From positions 151,752 to 215,751 of the forward strand of contig DATLOZ010000023.1 of the NCBI GenBank assembly GCA_035535995.1: 64,000 nt of DNA. Direction: 5' to 3'. The notes beneath the pieces were generated by a model that saw nothing but the letters and a program-made list of their open reading frames with translations, did no database searches and was not told where the DNA came from. This DNA comes from JANYCO01 sp035535995. Lineage in GTDB: Bacteria > Bacteroidota > Bacteroidia > Cytophagales > Cytophagaceae. Both the position numbers and the translations under genes were made by a program. Positions 26,402-35,310 of this stretch are shown here, piece by piece (position 1 is the first letter of the stretch; each line of letters starts with the position of its first letter).

Positions 26402-27373
26402 ATGAAAAAAGTTCTCTTGTTTTTATTATTCGTTTTTAGTTTCAGCCTACACAGTTATGCCCAAGACTCTATAGCTACAGCACGTACAGTACCTGATACT
26501 GTAAAGATCGGCGCATATGTGATGAGCGTGCACGACATCAATTTTCACGACAAGGAATACACCATGCGTTTCTGGCTTTGGCTACTGCATAGCAATCCTG
26601 ATTTTGATTTCCCCAACCAGGTTGATATTACCAATGCAAAATCAATCGAACAGCCTACGGTGATGAGCGATACCAGTTCAGGAAAGATCTGGTGTTTGAT
26701 GAAAATGAAAACTACGATGAAACAATCCTGGGATGTGGCGGATTATCCTTTTGACAAACAACACTTGACAGTAAAAATAGAAAACTCCGAATACGACTCT
26801 GATCATTTGATTTTCCAAGCCGATACAGAAGGTAGTAATTTTGATTCTACCCTTGTGGTAGATGGCTGGGATGTATGCGAATTCAACGTTTCTACCGGAA
26901 CCAACGAATATCGCACGGCCTTTGGTGATCCAAGCTACAAAACACAACGTTCAAACTACAGCCATTTCCACATTGACATGGTTTTGCAAAGAGATGCCTG
27001 GGGACTTTTCTTTAAATTATTTATCGGCATGTACATTGCCTTCCTGATCTCTTCGGTCTGCTTTATTGTAGACCCCACGGAAGTAGAGCCACGCTTCGGA
27101 CTGCCGGTCGGCGGTTTGTTTGCGGCAGTCGGTAATAAATATATTATTGATTCACTTTTGCCCGAGTCTTCTACGTTCACGCTAGTGGATTCTCTGCATG
27201 CGCTTACGTTCTTATTCATCTTCTTCACCATCGCATTTTCAGCGATCTCTTTGATCTGGATAGCCGACGAAAAACACTCGAAAGCGATGAAGCTTAATAA
27301 GACCGGAGGAATAATAATTTTTGGATCGTATGTGGTGATCAATTTAATTCTTGTCATCGCGGCAATCCTCTAA
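26402..27373 (+). CDS. Pentameric ligand-gated ion channel (Cys-loop superfamily) homologue
   Basis: 323 residues. Signal peptide 1-20 (ends HSYAQ). Residues about 30-195 are a beta-sandwich like the receptor extracellular domain, with VADYPFDKQHLTVKIENSEY (about 115-134) matching the family D-x-PFDxQ motif. The Cys pair that names the loop is missing, as in known bacterial members. Then M1 (LFFKLFIGMYIAFLISSVCF), M2 (GLPVGGLFAAVGNKYIIDSL), M3 (LHALTFLFIFFTIAFSAISL) and M4 (IIIFGSYVVINLILVIAAIL). It should form a pentameric cation or anion channel in the inner membrane, gated by an unknown periplasmic signal. M2 carries Lys and Asp, unusual for a pore helix. Confidence 0.85.
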   Translation: MKKVLLFLLFVFSFSLHSYAQDSIATARTVPDTVKIGAYVMSVHDINFHDKEYTMRFWLWLLHSNPDFDFPNQVDITNAKSIEQPTVMSDTSSGKIWCLMKMKTTMKQSWDVADYPFDKQHLTVKIENSEYDSDHLIFQADTEGSNFDSTLVVDGWDVCEFNVSTGTNEYRTAFGDPSYKTQRSNYSHFHIDMVLQRDAWGLFFKLFIGMYIAFLISSVCFIVDPTEVEPRFGLPVGGLFAAVGNKYIIDSLLPESSTFTLVDSLHALTFLFIFFTIAFSAISLIWIADEKHSKAMKLNKTGGIIIFGSYVVINLILVIAAIL

Positions 27374-27382
27374 TCTAAAAAC

Positions 27383-27415
27383 ACTGGTGCCACGACTCTG
27401 AGTCGTGGCACCAGT
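27383..27415 (-). terminator. Perfect 15-bp hairpin serving the M28 peptidase gene
   Basis: ACTGGTGCCACGACT and AGTCGTGGCACCAGT pair without mismatch around CTG. On the minus strand it is followed by GTTTTTAG and lies five bases beyond the peptidase stop. On the plus strand no T tract follows, so it probably ends only the minus-strand transcript. Confidence 0.7.
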
Positions 27416-27420
27416 GCCGT

Positions 27421-29022
27421 TTATTCATGCACATCCACTACGATGCGGTCTTCGCGGTTTGCAAGGTCCCAGGCGGTGTAGAATACTAACTTTGTGATCT
27501 TCGTCAGTTTTTCAAAATTGATCTTATCCACTGTATCCGTTGGTTTATGATAATCGGCGTGTACGCCGTTGAAGTAGAAGATCACAGGAATATTATTTTT
27601 AGCAAAATTGTAATGATCGGAACGGAAGTAGAATCTGTTCGGATCGTCAAAAGAATTAAAGCGGTAATCCAGTTGAATGTTCACTGAATTTTTATTCGCC
27701 TGTTCACTGATCTGGTGCAGTTGTGTGGAAAGCCTGTTGGAGCCGATAATATATACATAGTCCGGATTATTAGCGTGCACCGAATCAAGCCTTCCGATCA
27801 TATCTATGTTGAGGTCTGCTACGGTTTTGGATAAAGGGAATACTGGTTTATCGGTATAATATTCCGAGCCCATCAATCCTTTTTCTTCTGCGGTGACAGG
27901 CATGATCAGAATACTTCTTTTCGGTTTATATCCTTCACGGGCCGCCATGGAAAAGGCTTCTGCCAGTTCCAGCAATGCAGTAGTACCCGACCCATCGTCG
28001 TCGGCCCCGTAGTATATTTTATTTCCTTCCTTGCCGATATGATCGTAGTGCGCTGTTAACACTACAATTTCATCTTTCTTATCGGTACCTTCAATAAGAC
28101 CTAAAATATTTTCAGTGCTGATCCTGGTCTTGCTTACTTCTACTTTCAAAGCAAAGTCTAAAGGCATGATCGTTTTTTTGAATGACTTATGTGCAGCCAT
28201 TGCCTCTGCGCGCTCGTCACGGAGTTGAATGAGTTCTTCGGTAGTTTTGCCCAATAGCTGAGCAGCCAGACTCACCGGTACAAAAATGGCGCTGCTTGTT
28301 CTTTCTTTATGCGTAAAGCAAAGCGTAGGCTGCTCCAGGTGTGGCTTCAGCATATTCAGCCTGCTTTTAAAATCACTGTCTGTCTTGCCTACTATTACAA
28401 TTACATGTTTGGCACCAAGGTCGCGTGCGGTAGAAGCTTTTTTTCTCCAATCATTCGCCCACACAGAAGTAGCTTTGCTTTTAGTCACATAAGAAACACT
28501 GTCTTTAAAAGGCTCCCCGGGAAAAATTATTACTGTTTTCCCCTGAATATCCATTAAAGATTTTCCATGTGCATTTTTATAATCGGAATAATTGGGAGCG
28601 TCGATGCCATAGCCGGCAAATACGAGTTCTGATTTTTCTTCTGTTGGTACATCAAAATCTCCATACAGGTAAAAGTCTTCCAGGAATTTTTTCTTTTGTC
28701 CTCCTACAGAAAGATAAACTTCTTTCCATGCTCTTTTTTCAAGATCAAATTTTTGATAATAAGAATATTCGTTGCCTTCTTTCACTACAGGCTTCAAGGA
28801 GAAATGCTTGAACTGATCGGCGATGTAAGCTGCCGCCATTTTCTGTCCCTGTTCTCCTGTTTCTCTTCCCGCCATCCAATCGGAGGCAAGAATGGTAAGA
28901 TGTCTCTTTGCATCTTCTGCATTGATCGAGGACGCATATTTCTCCACTACCGACAGGTCTTGTTGGGCCTGTAGAGGTACGATTGCTATTAATAGCAATG
29001 TGGCAATTAAAAAATTTCTCAT
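27421..29022 (-). CDS. Secreted M28-family metallo-aminopeptidase
   Basis: 533 residues from the ATG at 29022, where MRNFLIATLLLIAIVPLQAQ is a good signal peptide; an upstream ATG at 29106 would read through an inverted repeat. A protease-associated-like insert spans about 110-260. The co-catalytic zinc domain follows: VVLTAHYDHIG (His, Asp), YYGADDDGSGTTALLELAEA (bridging Asp), PVTAEEKGLMGSEYYTD (catalytic Glu and zinc Glu), LNIDMIGR (zinc Asp) and FYFNGVHADYHKPTDTVDKI (zinc His near the C-terminus). It removes N-terminal residues from peptides outside the cytoplasm. Confidence 0.93.
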   Translation of the reverse strand: MRNFLIATLLLIAIVPLQAQQDLSVVEKYASSINAEDAKRHLTILASDWMAGRETGEQGQKMAAAYIADQFKHFSLKPVVKEGNEYSYYQKFDLEKRAWKEVYLSVGGQKKKFLEDFYLYGDFDVPTEEKSELVFAGYGIDAPNYSDYKNAHGKSLMDIQGKTVIIFPGEPFKDSVSYVTKSKATSVWANDWRKKASTARDLGAKHVIVIVGKTDSDFKSRLNMLKPHLEQPTLCFTHKERTSSAIFVPVSLAAQLLGKTTEELIQLRDERAEAMAAHKSFKKTIMPLDFALKVEVSKTRISTENILGLIEGTDKKDEIVVLTAHYDHIGKEGNKIYYGADDDGSGTTALLELAEAFSMAAREGYKPKRSILIMPVTAEEKGLMGSEYYTDKPVFPLSKTVADLNIDMIGRLDSVHANNPDYVYIIGSNRLSTQLHQISEQANKNSVNIQLDYRFNSFDDPNRFYFRSDHYNFAKNNIPVIFYFNGVHADYHKPTDTVDKINFEKLTKITKLVFYTAWDLANREDRIVVDVHE

Positions 29023-29056
29023 ATAATTTATATGTTGAATATATGGTTTATAAACA

Positions 29057-29108
29057 CTTTGCGTCTTGGCACCTTTGGAATTGTTCGCAAAGGCGCCAAG
29101 ACGCAAAG
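29057..29108. repeat. 21-bp inverted repeat, CTTTGCGTCTTGGC family
   Basis: CTTTGCGTCTTGGCACCTTTG (29057-29077) and CAAAGGCGCCAAGACGCAAAG (29088-29108) pair with one mismatch around ten bases. It lies between two minus-strand genes and could act as a terminator stem, but no long T tract follows. Related words (GCTTTGCGGCCCTTGCGGTG) appear at 59873-59892. Confidence 0.75.
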
Positions 29109-29126
29109 ATTAAAATTCAGTACTAA

Positions 29127-30539
29127 TTATTTCTTACCTCTTTTATCGTAGTTGTCCAGGAAGTCGGCGATCTGGTCTACTCCTATCCGTTTGGCGATAA
29201 ATTTCTTCTGATCGTCCAGAATATAAATTACCGGCGTACTGTACACATCAAAGGTTTGATGGAAATCGGTATGATTGTATTGATCGCGCACATTGTACCA
29301 TCCGGGAGCAAATAGTTTTTTTTCTCTCAGGAATCTTGTCCAGCTTTTATTGTCACGCTCAATAGTAGCGGCGTATACCACTACTCCTTTTGCTTTCAGC
29401 TTATCGTTGTAAAGCGCAAAAAGTTTTGGCACTTCTTTCTGACAATGGCCGCAATCGGCGTCCCAGAAAATAAGAATGACATATTTCCCTTTGATCGTGT
29501 GCAATGGCACGTAATTGCCGGAGGTATCCGCAGAATAAATATCCGGACAAGGTTTGCCAAGCAGCAGCGGGCGCAGGATGTTGGCGCGTTCGCGGATTTT
29601 ACGTTCTACCGCAGTATCGATCCAGAAGCAACGACCTTTGAGATAATAAGTATCGGCCATGTGCACGAATACAGCATCCATGCCCATCATGTTTGAAGTC
29701 TCGTAAGTATTGGTAATGTTGGAAACGCAATATTTAAAGATCTCCTTGTTCGCCTCCGCTTTTTTGATCAGGAAGTCGGCCGACTTGATGATGGAATCAG
29801 GGATCTGTACTGTCATTTCTTTCATGAACTTATCGATCCTTGGAATGAAGATCGGAGTACGCAGCATGCGCTCGTCGGAGAAATCGTAATTGTCGAAGTA
29901 ATGTTGTTTATAATAAAGATAAGAACGCAGAGAATCTGCCGTACCATCTGGCTTTTTAAATTCAGGTACTTCCGGATCTTCGGCAGCTTTCAGAAGTTTT
30001 GCGGTGAGCGTAGTAGGATATTGTTTGTAAAGATTGTCTTTGTAATCCTTTACCGACTTCTGGATCGCCGACAGTCTTTCCTGGTTGGCTTTGATCGAGT
30101 CTGCATTTTTCATTTTCTTCTGATCGTCTACCAATTTTTGTCCTTCCTGCCCTTTCTCGATCATAAACTTCTGGAAGTTGTAAAAGATCTCATTCTCCAC
30201 ACTCCCCTTGGTTTTCATATTCGCGATCAGGTTGCTGGTGTCTGTTTCGATCTTGATGTCCTGCTCTGAACCGATGATGACTTCAAAATAAGTGCCGGGG
30301 ATGATGATCAGGTAAACTCCTTCTTTCAATGTTTTTTTCTTGGCAAAGGTCAGGTTGCCCTGGTCATCGGCTTTGGCGGTATCTACCGGCGTATATTGTT
30401 TCTGGCCGAAATAATGTCCGAGGTAGCAGGTGGAATCTTTTAAGCCGTTTATTTTTACTTTAATTGAATAGGAATACCCGTTCAAAGTGGCGATAAACAA
30501 AAAGGCCACTACCCCACAGAATGAAATTAAATTTTTCAT
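29127..30539 (-). CDS. Periplasmic TlpA-like thioredoxin-fold protein
   Basis: 470 residues from the ATG at 30539 (MKNLISFCGVVAFLFIATLN is a signal peptide); the in-frame ATG at 30566 is less likely. The N-terminal third (about 25-120) resembles the beta-rich DUF4369-type domain found before TlpA domains in Bacteroidota. A helical middle (about 125-300) looks like DUF5106. The C-terminal thioredoxin domain (about 325-470) has the redox motif DADCGHCQKEVP and the cis-proline segment YSTPVIYILD. It probably exchanges disulfides in the periplasm. It follows a LolC/E-type permease gene by 34 bases on the same strand and may be cotranscribed with it. Confidence 0.88.
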   Translation of the reverse strand: MKNLISFCGVVAFLFIATLNGYSYSIKVKINGLKDSTCYLGHYFGQKQYTPVDTAKADDQGNLTFAKKKTLKEGVYLIIIPGTYFEVIIGSEQDIKIETDTSNLIANMKTKGSVENEIFYNFQKFMIEKGQEGQKLVDDQKKMKNADSIKANQERLSAIQKSVKDYKDNLYKQYPTTLTAKLLKAAEDPEVPEFKKPDGTADSLRSYLYYKQHYFDNYDFSDERMLRTPIFIPRIDKFMKEMTVQIPDSIIKSADFLIKKAEANKEIFKYCVSNITNTYETSNMMGMDAVFVHMADTYYLKGRCFWIDTAVERKIRERANILRPLLLGKPCPDIYSADTSGNYVPLHTIKGKYVILIFWDADCGHCQKEVPKLFALYNDKLKAKGVVVYAATIERDNKSWTRFLREKKLFAPGWYNVRDQYNHTDFHQTFDVYSTPVIYILDDQKKFIAKRIGVDQIADFLDNYDKRGKK

Positions 30540-30573
30540 ATTCAAATACTTAACAAAAGAAAACATTTGGTTA

Positions 30574-31791
30574 TTAACTAAATCTGATACTTTTAACTGG
30601 TTTAATATACGATATAACGATCACTGGCAGAAATAGTACCAAACTTATCACTGACAGTGTAAGCAAATTTAACATAAAAATCGTATTCCAATCCAACGAT
30701 ATGGGTACAGAATCCATATAATAATTGGCAGGGTCAAGTGGGAAAAAATGGAAATGTGCTTGTATCAAACACCAACCTATTCCCCATATATTTCCGATCA
30801 GAAGTCCTTTCAACGTGATCATGATCCCATTGTACATGAATATTCCTTTGACTTGTCCGTCTGTAGCGCCCAGCGCTTTTAGTACTCCGATCATTGTGGT
30901 GCGCTCTACGATCATAATAAAGATACCGGCGATCATAATGAAAATGGTAACGATAAAAATGATCACCAGGAGCGCCACTACATTGCGGTCCAGCCATTGC
31001 AGCCAATCGAATACCTGCGGATATTTATCAGTGATCTTTTCTACCTGCATGTCATATTCCATCATATCAAACACCTGCCTGTAGGCATGATCCAGGTGGT
31101 CGAAATCTTTTACAAAGATCTCATACCCTCCCACCATCGTATCGCCTAAATGATTGAGATGTCTTATCAATTGTATATCGCCGATGATGATCTGCTCGTC
31201 AAATTCTTCCAAACCTGTTTCGTAGATCCCTTTTACATTGAGCTTGCGGAAGCGGGGAGGATTTTGCACAAAATACATTAGCACTGAATCGCCTACATTT
31301 AGTTTAAGCGTTTTGGAGATCTTCTTGCTGATAATGATATCGCGGGAAGGAATGGTATCCTGCTGTGTAAAAAATTCGCCGGCGATGAGATTTTTTTGAA
31401 ATTTAGTTTTGTCATAATCCTTCCCGATCCCTTTCAGGATCACGCCGATCACTTCTTCCTTGGTTTGAAGTAAGCCTGCTTTATGAAAATAAGATTGCAG
31501 CTGTTCCACCTGGTCCATCTGGCGCCAATTGTGATAGAAGGAAGTATTGCTGGAAAATGGATTTTCTTCAAACGACTCTTTATTATCGGCCATCGTAACC
31601 TGCAGGTGTCCGCCTAAGCTAAAGATCTTGTCTCGAATCTCTTTTTTGAACCCTTCCAGCACTGCAAATGAGATTATCAAAGCTGCGATCCCAAGCGCTA
31701 CCGTGATGACAGCAATGGTAGAGACCGTAGAAGAAAAAGAGCCACGGTCTCCTTTCCTGATTCTTTTTGATATAAAAAGGTATAGATTCAA
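30574..31791 (-). CDS. LolC/LolE-type ABC transporter permease (FtsX domain)
   Basis: 405 residues with a TTG start at 31791 (TTG AAT CTA TAC). There is one N-terminal TM helix (TIAVITVALGIAALIISFAVL, about 25-45), a large periplasmic domain (about 50-265), and three C-terminal TM helices (VALLVIIFIVTIFIMIAGIF and two more) of the FtsX/MacB fold. VERTTMIGVLKALGATDGQV (about 292-311) is the conserved cytoplasmic coupling segment. It would work with a LolD-like ATPase, not encoded here, to release lipoproteins from the inner membrane or drive another mechanotransmission step. Its 5' end, with the TTG start, is duplicated at 33988-34043. Confidence 0.88.
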   Translation of the reverse strand: MNLYLFISKRIRKGDRGSFSSTVSTIAVITVALGIAALIISFAVLEGFKKEIRDKIFSLGGHLQVTMADNKESFEENPFSSNTSFYHNWRQMDQVEQLQSYFHKAGLLQTKEEVIGVILKGIGKDYDKTKFQKNLIAGEFFTQQDTIPSRDIIISKKISKTLKLNVGDSVLMYFVQNPPRFRKLNVKGIYETGLEEFDEQIIIGDIQLIRHLNHLGDTMVGGYEIFVKDFDHLDHAYRQVFDMMEYDMQVEKITDKYPQVFDWLQWLDRNVVALLVIIFIVTIFIMIAGIFIMIVERTTMIGVLKALGATDGQVKGIFMYNGIMITLKGLLIGNIWGIGWCLIQAHFHFFPLDPANYYMDSVPISLDWNTIFMLNLLTLSVISLVLFLPVIVISYIKPVKSIRFS

Positions 31792-32001
31792 AAATGGTTT
31801 TATTTTGTGAGGTAAAGATAGGGGTTAAAAACTAATGAAACCAACTGTCTATTTAAGTATAGGGTCAGAAAACGAAAATTAAAGGGGAAACGATTTGCCT
31901 CATTGAAGTAAATAGATGACCAATTAGATACGCTTCATAATCGTGCGGCCGTTTCGTTTTTTGCCAAAAAAATCAGAACTTGAAAACAGATTGTTTACGC
32001 T

Positions 32002-33897
32002 ATGCCTCGTTATACTCCTAATTTCCGCAGCCGCTTCAGATTTTGGTTTGATAGTACACTCAACAAAGGACCTGTAGCTCAAATCTTCTGGCTGGGAGTA
32101 TTTGCCATATTCATCGTCTTGCTGGCTGCGGTGGTTGTTACCGTTTTGCAGATCGACCCGGATGACCGCAATATAGGTTTTTTGGAAGCCTTATGGGTAA
32201 GTCTCATGCGCACGCTTGATCCCGGAAATCTTAATGGAGACCTGGGATGGGCTTTTCGTTTTGTGATGTTGCTGGTTACAACTGTGGGACTTTTGATCGT
32301 CAGTACACTCATCGGTATTATTAATAGCGGTATTTCGCAAACACTGGAAGATCTTCGTAAAGGCAAAACATTTGTGCCAGCCCAGAATCACATCCTTATT
32401 TTAGGCTGGTCTCCTATGATCTTTTCGCTGCTTAAACGGCTGGCTGCAGCCAATCGCTTTCGCCAAAAAACCTACATCGTGATCCTGGCCGATAAAGACA
32501 AGATCGAAATGGAAGATGAAATCAATACAAAAGTAAAATCATTTCCCAACATCGTAATCGTATGCCGGAGCGGAAACCAACTAGACGTAAGCGACCTGGA
32601 GATGGTAAACCCGCACGAAGCCAGAACTATTTTGGTACTGGCACCGGAAGAAGACCTGCACGATGTACAAGCAATGAAAACTGTAATGGCGCTTGTCAAA
32701 AGTCACGAACGAAAAACAGAAAAATACCACATCGTAGTAGAGATCCGCGACAAAGACAACCTCGATATCATCCGCATGATTGGAGAAGATGAGATAATAC
32801 CAGTAGTGATGGAAGACCTGTTTTCTACCATGACCGTTCAGAGCTCCCTACAATCAGGACTTAGCGAAGTATACAATGAAATTCTCGATCTCAATGAATT
32901 TGATTTATTGTATTTCAGAGATCCTTCTTTTACTCATAAAACTTTTTCGGAGATCTTGTTGCATTGCAAAGACGGCTGTCCGATAGGAATAAGGAAGCCA
33001 GACGGAGAAATTATTTTGAACCCGGATAAAACTACTCAACTGGCAGAAAACGATTCATTGATTTGTCTGCATCACTCCCATTGCTTACCTACCTGGGAAA
33101 AAGAAATACAAGTAGAGGAAACCAGGGTATCCAACAAAGTAAGCTATACTCCCAAACCCCAGCATACGCTGATCCTTGGATGGAATTCAAAATCAAAAGG
33201 GATCATCAAAGAACTGGATAGCTATTTTATTAAAGGCTCAGAAATACTGGTAGTAGCCGATGTACCGTCTCTGGAAGCACAGATCGAGGAGATCTCCGCT
33301 ACACTGAAAAATCAAAAGCTGTCTTGTATCAGCGGTAATATACGAAGCAAAGTTTTGTTGGAATCAATCAGACTCGAGCGTTTCGATCACCTGATCTTAT
33401 TGTGCTATGACCACATGGACATCCAATCGGCCGATGCATTGACGCTGATCACACTGCTGCACCTGCGCCACATCGTAGACAAGGCCAACCATGGCTTCAC
33501 GGTAGTATCGGAGATACTTGACATTCGCAACCGCAACCTGGCCGAGGTGACCAAAGCCGATGATTACATTGTAAGCGATCACCTGATCGGGATGGTAATG
33601 GCTCAACTTGCCGGGAATATCGAATTAAATAAGATCTTCGACGATCTATTGACTCCCGGTGGTACAGAATTATATTTACGCCCGGTGGAGGATTATCTCA
33701 CTCCAGGTGGCCCCGTATCCATTCGCACGATGGTAGAATCAGTGAGCCGGAAAGGGCAAACTTTTATAGGTTACCGGATAGACGAATGGTCGGACAATGC
33801 AGAAAAAAGATATGGGATAATACTAAATCCGGATAAAAATCTACAAGTGGAATTTTCCTGTAAAGACAAAGTGATCTTAATTGATACGATCGTATAA
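32002..33897 (+). CDS. CASTOR/POLLUX-type ion channel with two RCK-like domains
   Basis: 631 residues. Two TM helices (about 27-50 and 86-108) flank a pore loop. The pore region FLEALWVSLMRTLDPGN (about 58-74) aligns with the E-ALW-S-W-ADSG motif of plant CASTOR/POLLUX nuclear channels, with TLDPG at the filter position. After the second helix, GIINSGISQTLEDLRKGK and NHILILGWSPMIFSLLKRL repeat the plant pattern. Two Rossmann-like regulatory domains follow (about 127-260 and 388-520, the latter starting HTLILGWNSKSKG). It is probably a cation channel of the inner membrane controlled by its cytoplasmic domains. It stands alone. Confidence 0.85.
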   Translation: MPRYTPNFRSRFRFWFDSTLNKGPVAQIFWLGVFAIFIVLLAAVVVTVLQIDPDDRNIGFLEALWVSLMRTLDPGNLNGDLGWAFRFVMLLVTTVGLLIVSTLIGIINSGISQTLEDLRKGKTFVPAQNHILILGWSPMIFSLLKRLAAANRFRQKTYIVILADKDKIEMEDEINTKVKSFPNIVIVCRSGNQLDVSDLEMVNPHEARTILVLAPEEDLHDVQAMKTVMALVKSHERKTEKYHIVVEIRDKDNLDIIRMIGEDEIIPVVMEDLFSTMTVQSSLQSGLSEVYNEILDLNEFDLLYFRDPSFTHKTFSEILLHCKDGCPIGIRKPDGEIILNPDKTTQLAENDSLICLHHSHCLPTWEKEIQVEETRVSNKVSYTPKPQHTLILGWNSKSKGIIKELDSYFIKGSEILVVADVPSLEAQIEEISATLKNQKLSCISGNIRSKVLLESIRLERFDHLILLCYDHMDIQSADALTLITLLHLRHIVDKANHGFTVVSEILDIRNRNLAEVTKADDYIVSDHLIGMVMAQLAGNIELNKIFDDLLTPGGTELYLRPVEDYLTPGGPVSIRTMVESVSRKGQTFIGYRIDEWSDNAEKRYGIILNPDKNLQVEFSCKDKVILIDTIV

Positions 33898-33987
33898 TTC
33901 TTAGAGAGAATGCACCGATCATCCGAATATCTGTGATCGAATTTATACTGAATATTTTCTACAACAACGGTAAAAAAAATACAGATT

Positions 33988-34043
33988 CCTTTCCCAATTC
34001 TTTTTGATATAAAAAGGTATAGATCCAAAAATGGTTCTATTTT
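33988..34043 (-). pseudogene. Relic copy of the LolC/E-type permease 5' end
   Basis: Compared with 31751-31806 this stretch agrees at 52 of 56 positions in the same orientation. On the minus strand it encodes DLYLFISKRIGKG, versus NLYLFISKRIRKG at the permease N-terminus, including the TTG start and upstream ATTTTTG/AACCATTTTTG bases. Downstream of it the frame stays open for some distance but no longer resembles the permease. It lies just upstream of the NamZ-like gene and may now supply part of its promoter. Confidence 0.7.
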
Positions 34044-34045
34044 TG
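34038..34045 (+). promoter_or_regulatory. Possible -7 box of the NamZ-like gene
   Basis: TATTTTTG matches TAnnTTTG and lies 20 bases before the start codon. The nearest upstream TTG (34004-34006) is 31 bases away, too far, so the -33 element is not convincing. The box overlaps the duplicated permease fragment. Confidence 0.4.
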
Positions 34046-34065
34046 CGTGGTCAAGTTTATTAAAC

Positions 34066-35229
34066 ATGAAACAAAAAACAGTTTTACTTTTATCCATATT
34101 ATTTCTCCTGTTTTCAGTGTCTCTGAAAGCACAGGAAAAAATTGTGATGGGTGCCGGACAACCGGAATTATACCTTGCCTTGCTACGCAATAAAAATGTA
34201 GCGCTCATGGTCAACCCTTCCTCGCTGGTAGGTAAAACTCACCTGGTAGACACACTGCTTTCTTCCGGAGTAAAGATCAAAAAAATATTTTCTCCCGAGC
34301 ACGGTTTTCGCGGTACCGCCGATGCCGGAGAAAAAATTCAGAACGATGTAGATGCCAAAACAGGCATTCCTCTAGTATCACTCTATGGCGATCATAAAAA
34401 GCCAACGCGTGAAGAGCTGAAAGATGTAGACCTGATCATATTTGACCTGCAAGACGTAGGCGCGCGATTTTTTACGTATATCAGCTCCATGCATTATCTG
34501 ATGCAGGCTTGCGCGGATCATGGAAAAAAAATGATCGTACTCGATCGTCCGAATCCGAATGGCTATTATATCGACGGACCAGTGCTTGATCTGAAATACC
34601 GCTCCTTCGTAGGCATGCATCCGATCCCGGTCGTACATGGACTTACGGTAGGTGAACTGGCCAAAATGATCAACGGAGAAAAATGGCTCGACAGCGGCAA
34701 GGTCTGCGATCTTACCGTGATCCCGATGAAAAATTATACGCACAAAACGCTTTATTCCCTTCCGGTAAAACCATCGCCTAATTTACCGAATGATCTTGCT
34801 ATTTATTTTTATCCTTCCCTCTGTTTGTTTGAAGGCACTGTAATCAGCGTGGGACGCGGCACGGAATCACCCTTCCAGCTTTATGGCGCCCCGAAAAAAG
34901 AATATGGCAATTTTGAGTTCACTCCCAAAAGCACCGAAGGAGCAAAAAAACCTTTGTACGAAAATCAGGTTTGCTACGGCACCGATCTTCGCAAAATCTA
35001 TCCTGATATGAAATTTCATCTGAGCTATTTGATCGACGCTTATCAACGCTCTCCTGAGAAAGATAAATTCTTCAATAATTTCTTCAACAAACTGGCAGGC
35101 AATGCTACGTTGCAAGAACAGATCAAAAAAGGGATGAAAGAAGAAGAGATCAAAAAATCCTGGCAGCCGGAGTTGGAGCGATATCGGAAGATGCGGGTGA
35201 AGTATTTATTGTATCAAGACTTTAATTAA
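34066..35229 (+). CDS. NamZ-like exo-beta-N-acetylmuramidase (DUF1343, GH171)
   Basis: 387 residues. Signal peptide 1-22 (ends SLKAQ). The DUF1343 domain fills the rest: NVALMVNPSSLVGKTHLVDT (about 44-63), IFSPEHGFRGTADAGE (about 78-93), SLYGDHKKPT (about 105-114), DLIIFDLQDVGARFFTYIS (about 123-141) and LDRPNPNGYYIDGPVLD (about 164-180). The conserved Glu, His and Asp residues in these motifs form the active site in characterised members, which remove terminal MurNAc from peptidoglycan fragments. It probably acts in the periplasm in wall recycling. No amidase or MurNAc transporter is adjacent. Confidence 0.9.
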   Translation: MKQKTVLLLSILFLLFSVSLKAQEKIVMGAGQPELYLALLRNKNVALMVNPSSLVGKTHLVDTLLSSGVKIKKIFSPEHGFRGTADAGEKIQNDVDAKTGIPLVSLYGDHKKPTREELKDVDLIIFDLQDVGARFFTYISSMHYLMQACADHGKKMIVLDRPNPNGYYIDGPVLDLKYRSFVGMHPIPVVHGLTVGELAKMINGEKWLDSGKVCDLTVIPMKNYTHKTLYSLPVKPSPNLPNDLAIYFYPSLCLFEGTVISVGRGTESPFQLYGAPKKEYGNFEFTPKSTEGAKKPLYENQVCYGTDLRKIYPDMKFHLSYLIDAYQRSPEKDKFFNNFFNKLAGNATLQEQIKKGMKEEEIKKSWQPELERYRKMRVKYLLYQDFN

Positions 35230-35234
35230 AATTG

Positions 35235-35308
35235 TGAGTTATGAATGTTGAATTATGAGTTACCAAACTATTTCACATTCATAACTCATAATTCATAACT
35301 CATAATTT
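35235..35308. repeat. GAGTTATGAAT-family inverted repeat directly before fmt
   Basis: GAGTTATGAATGTTGAATTATGAGTT on the left is answered by ATTCATAACTCATAATTCATAACTC on the right. The element ends two bases before the fmt ATG, so it forms most of the fmt leader. Relatives are at 49730-49884, 58581-58676 and 61412-61513. Confidence 0.8.
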
Positions 35309-35310
35309 AT

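Noticed and set aside
33771..34214. 147-codon minus-strand frame containing YLFISKRIGKG
   Set aside because: Only the duplicated permease start resembles a protein. The rest is antisense to the channel and NamZ-like genes, so it is recorded as a relic and not a gene.
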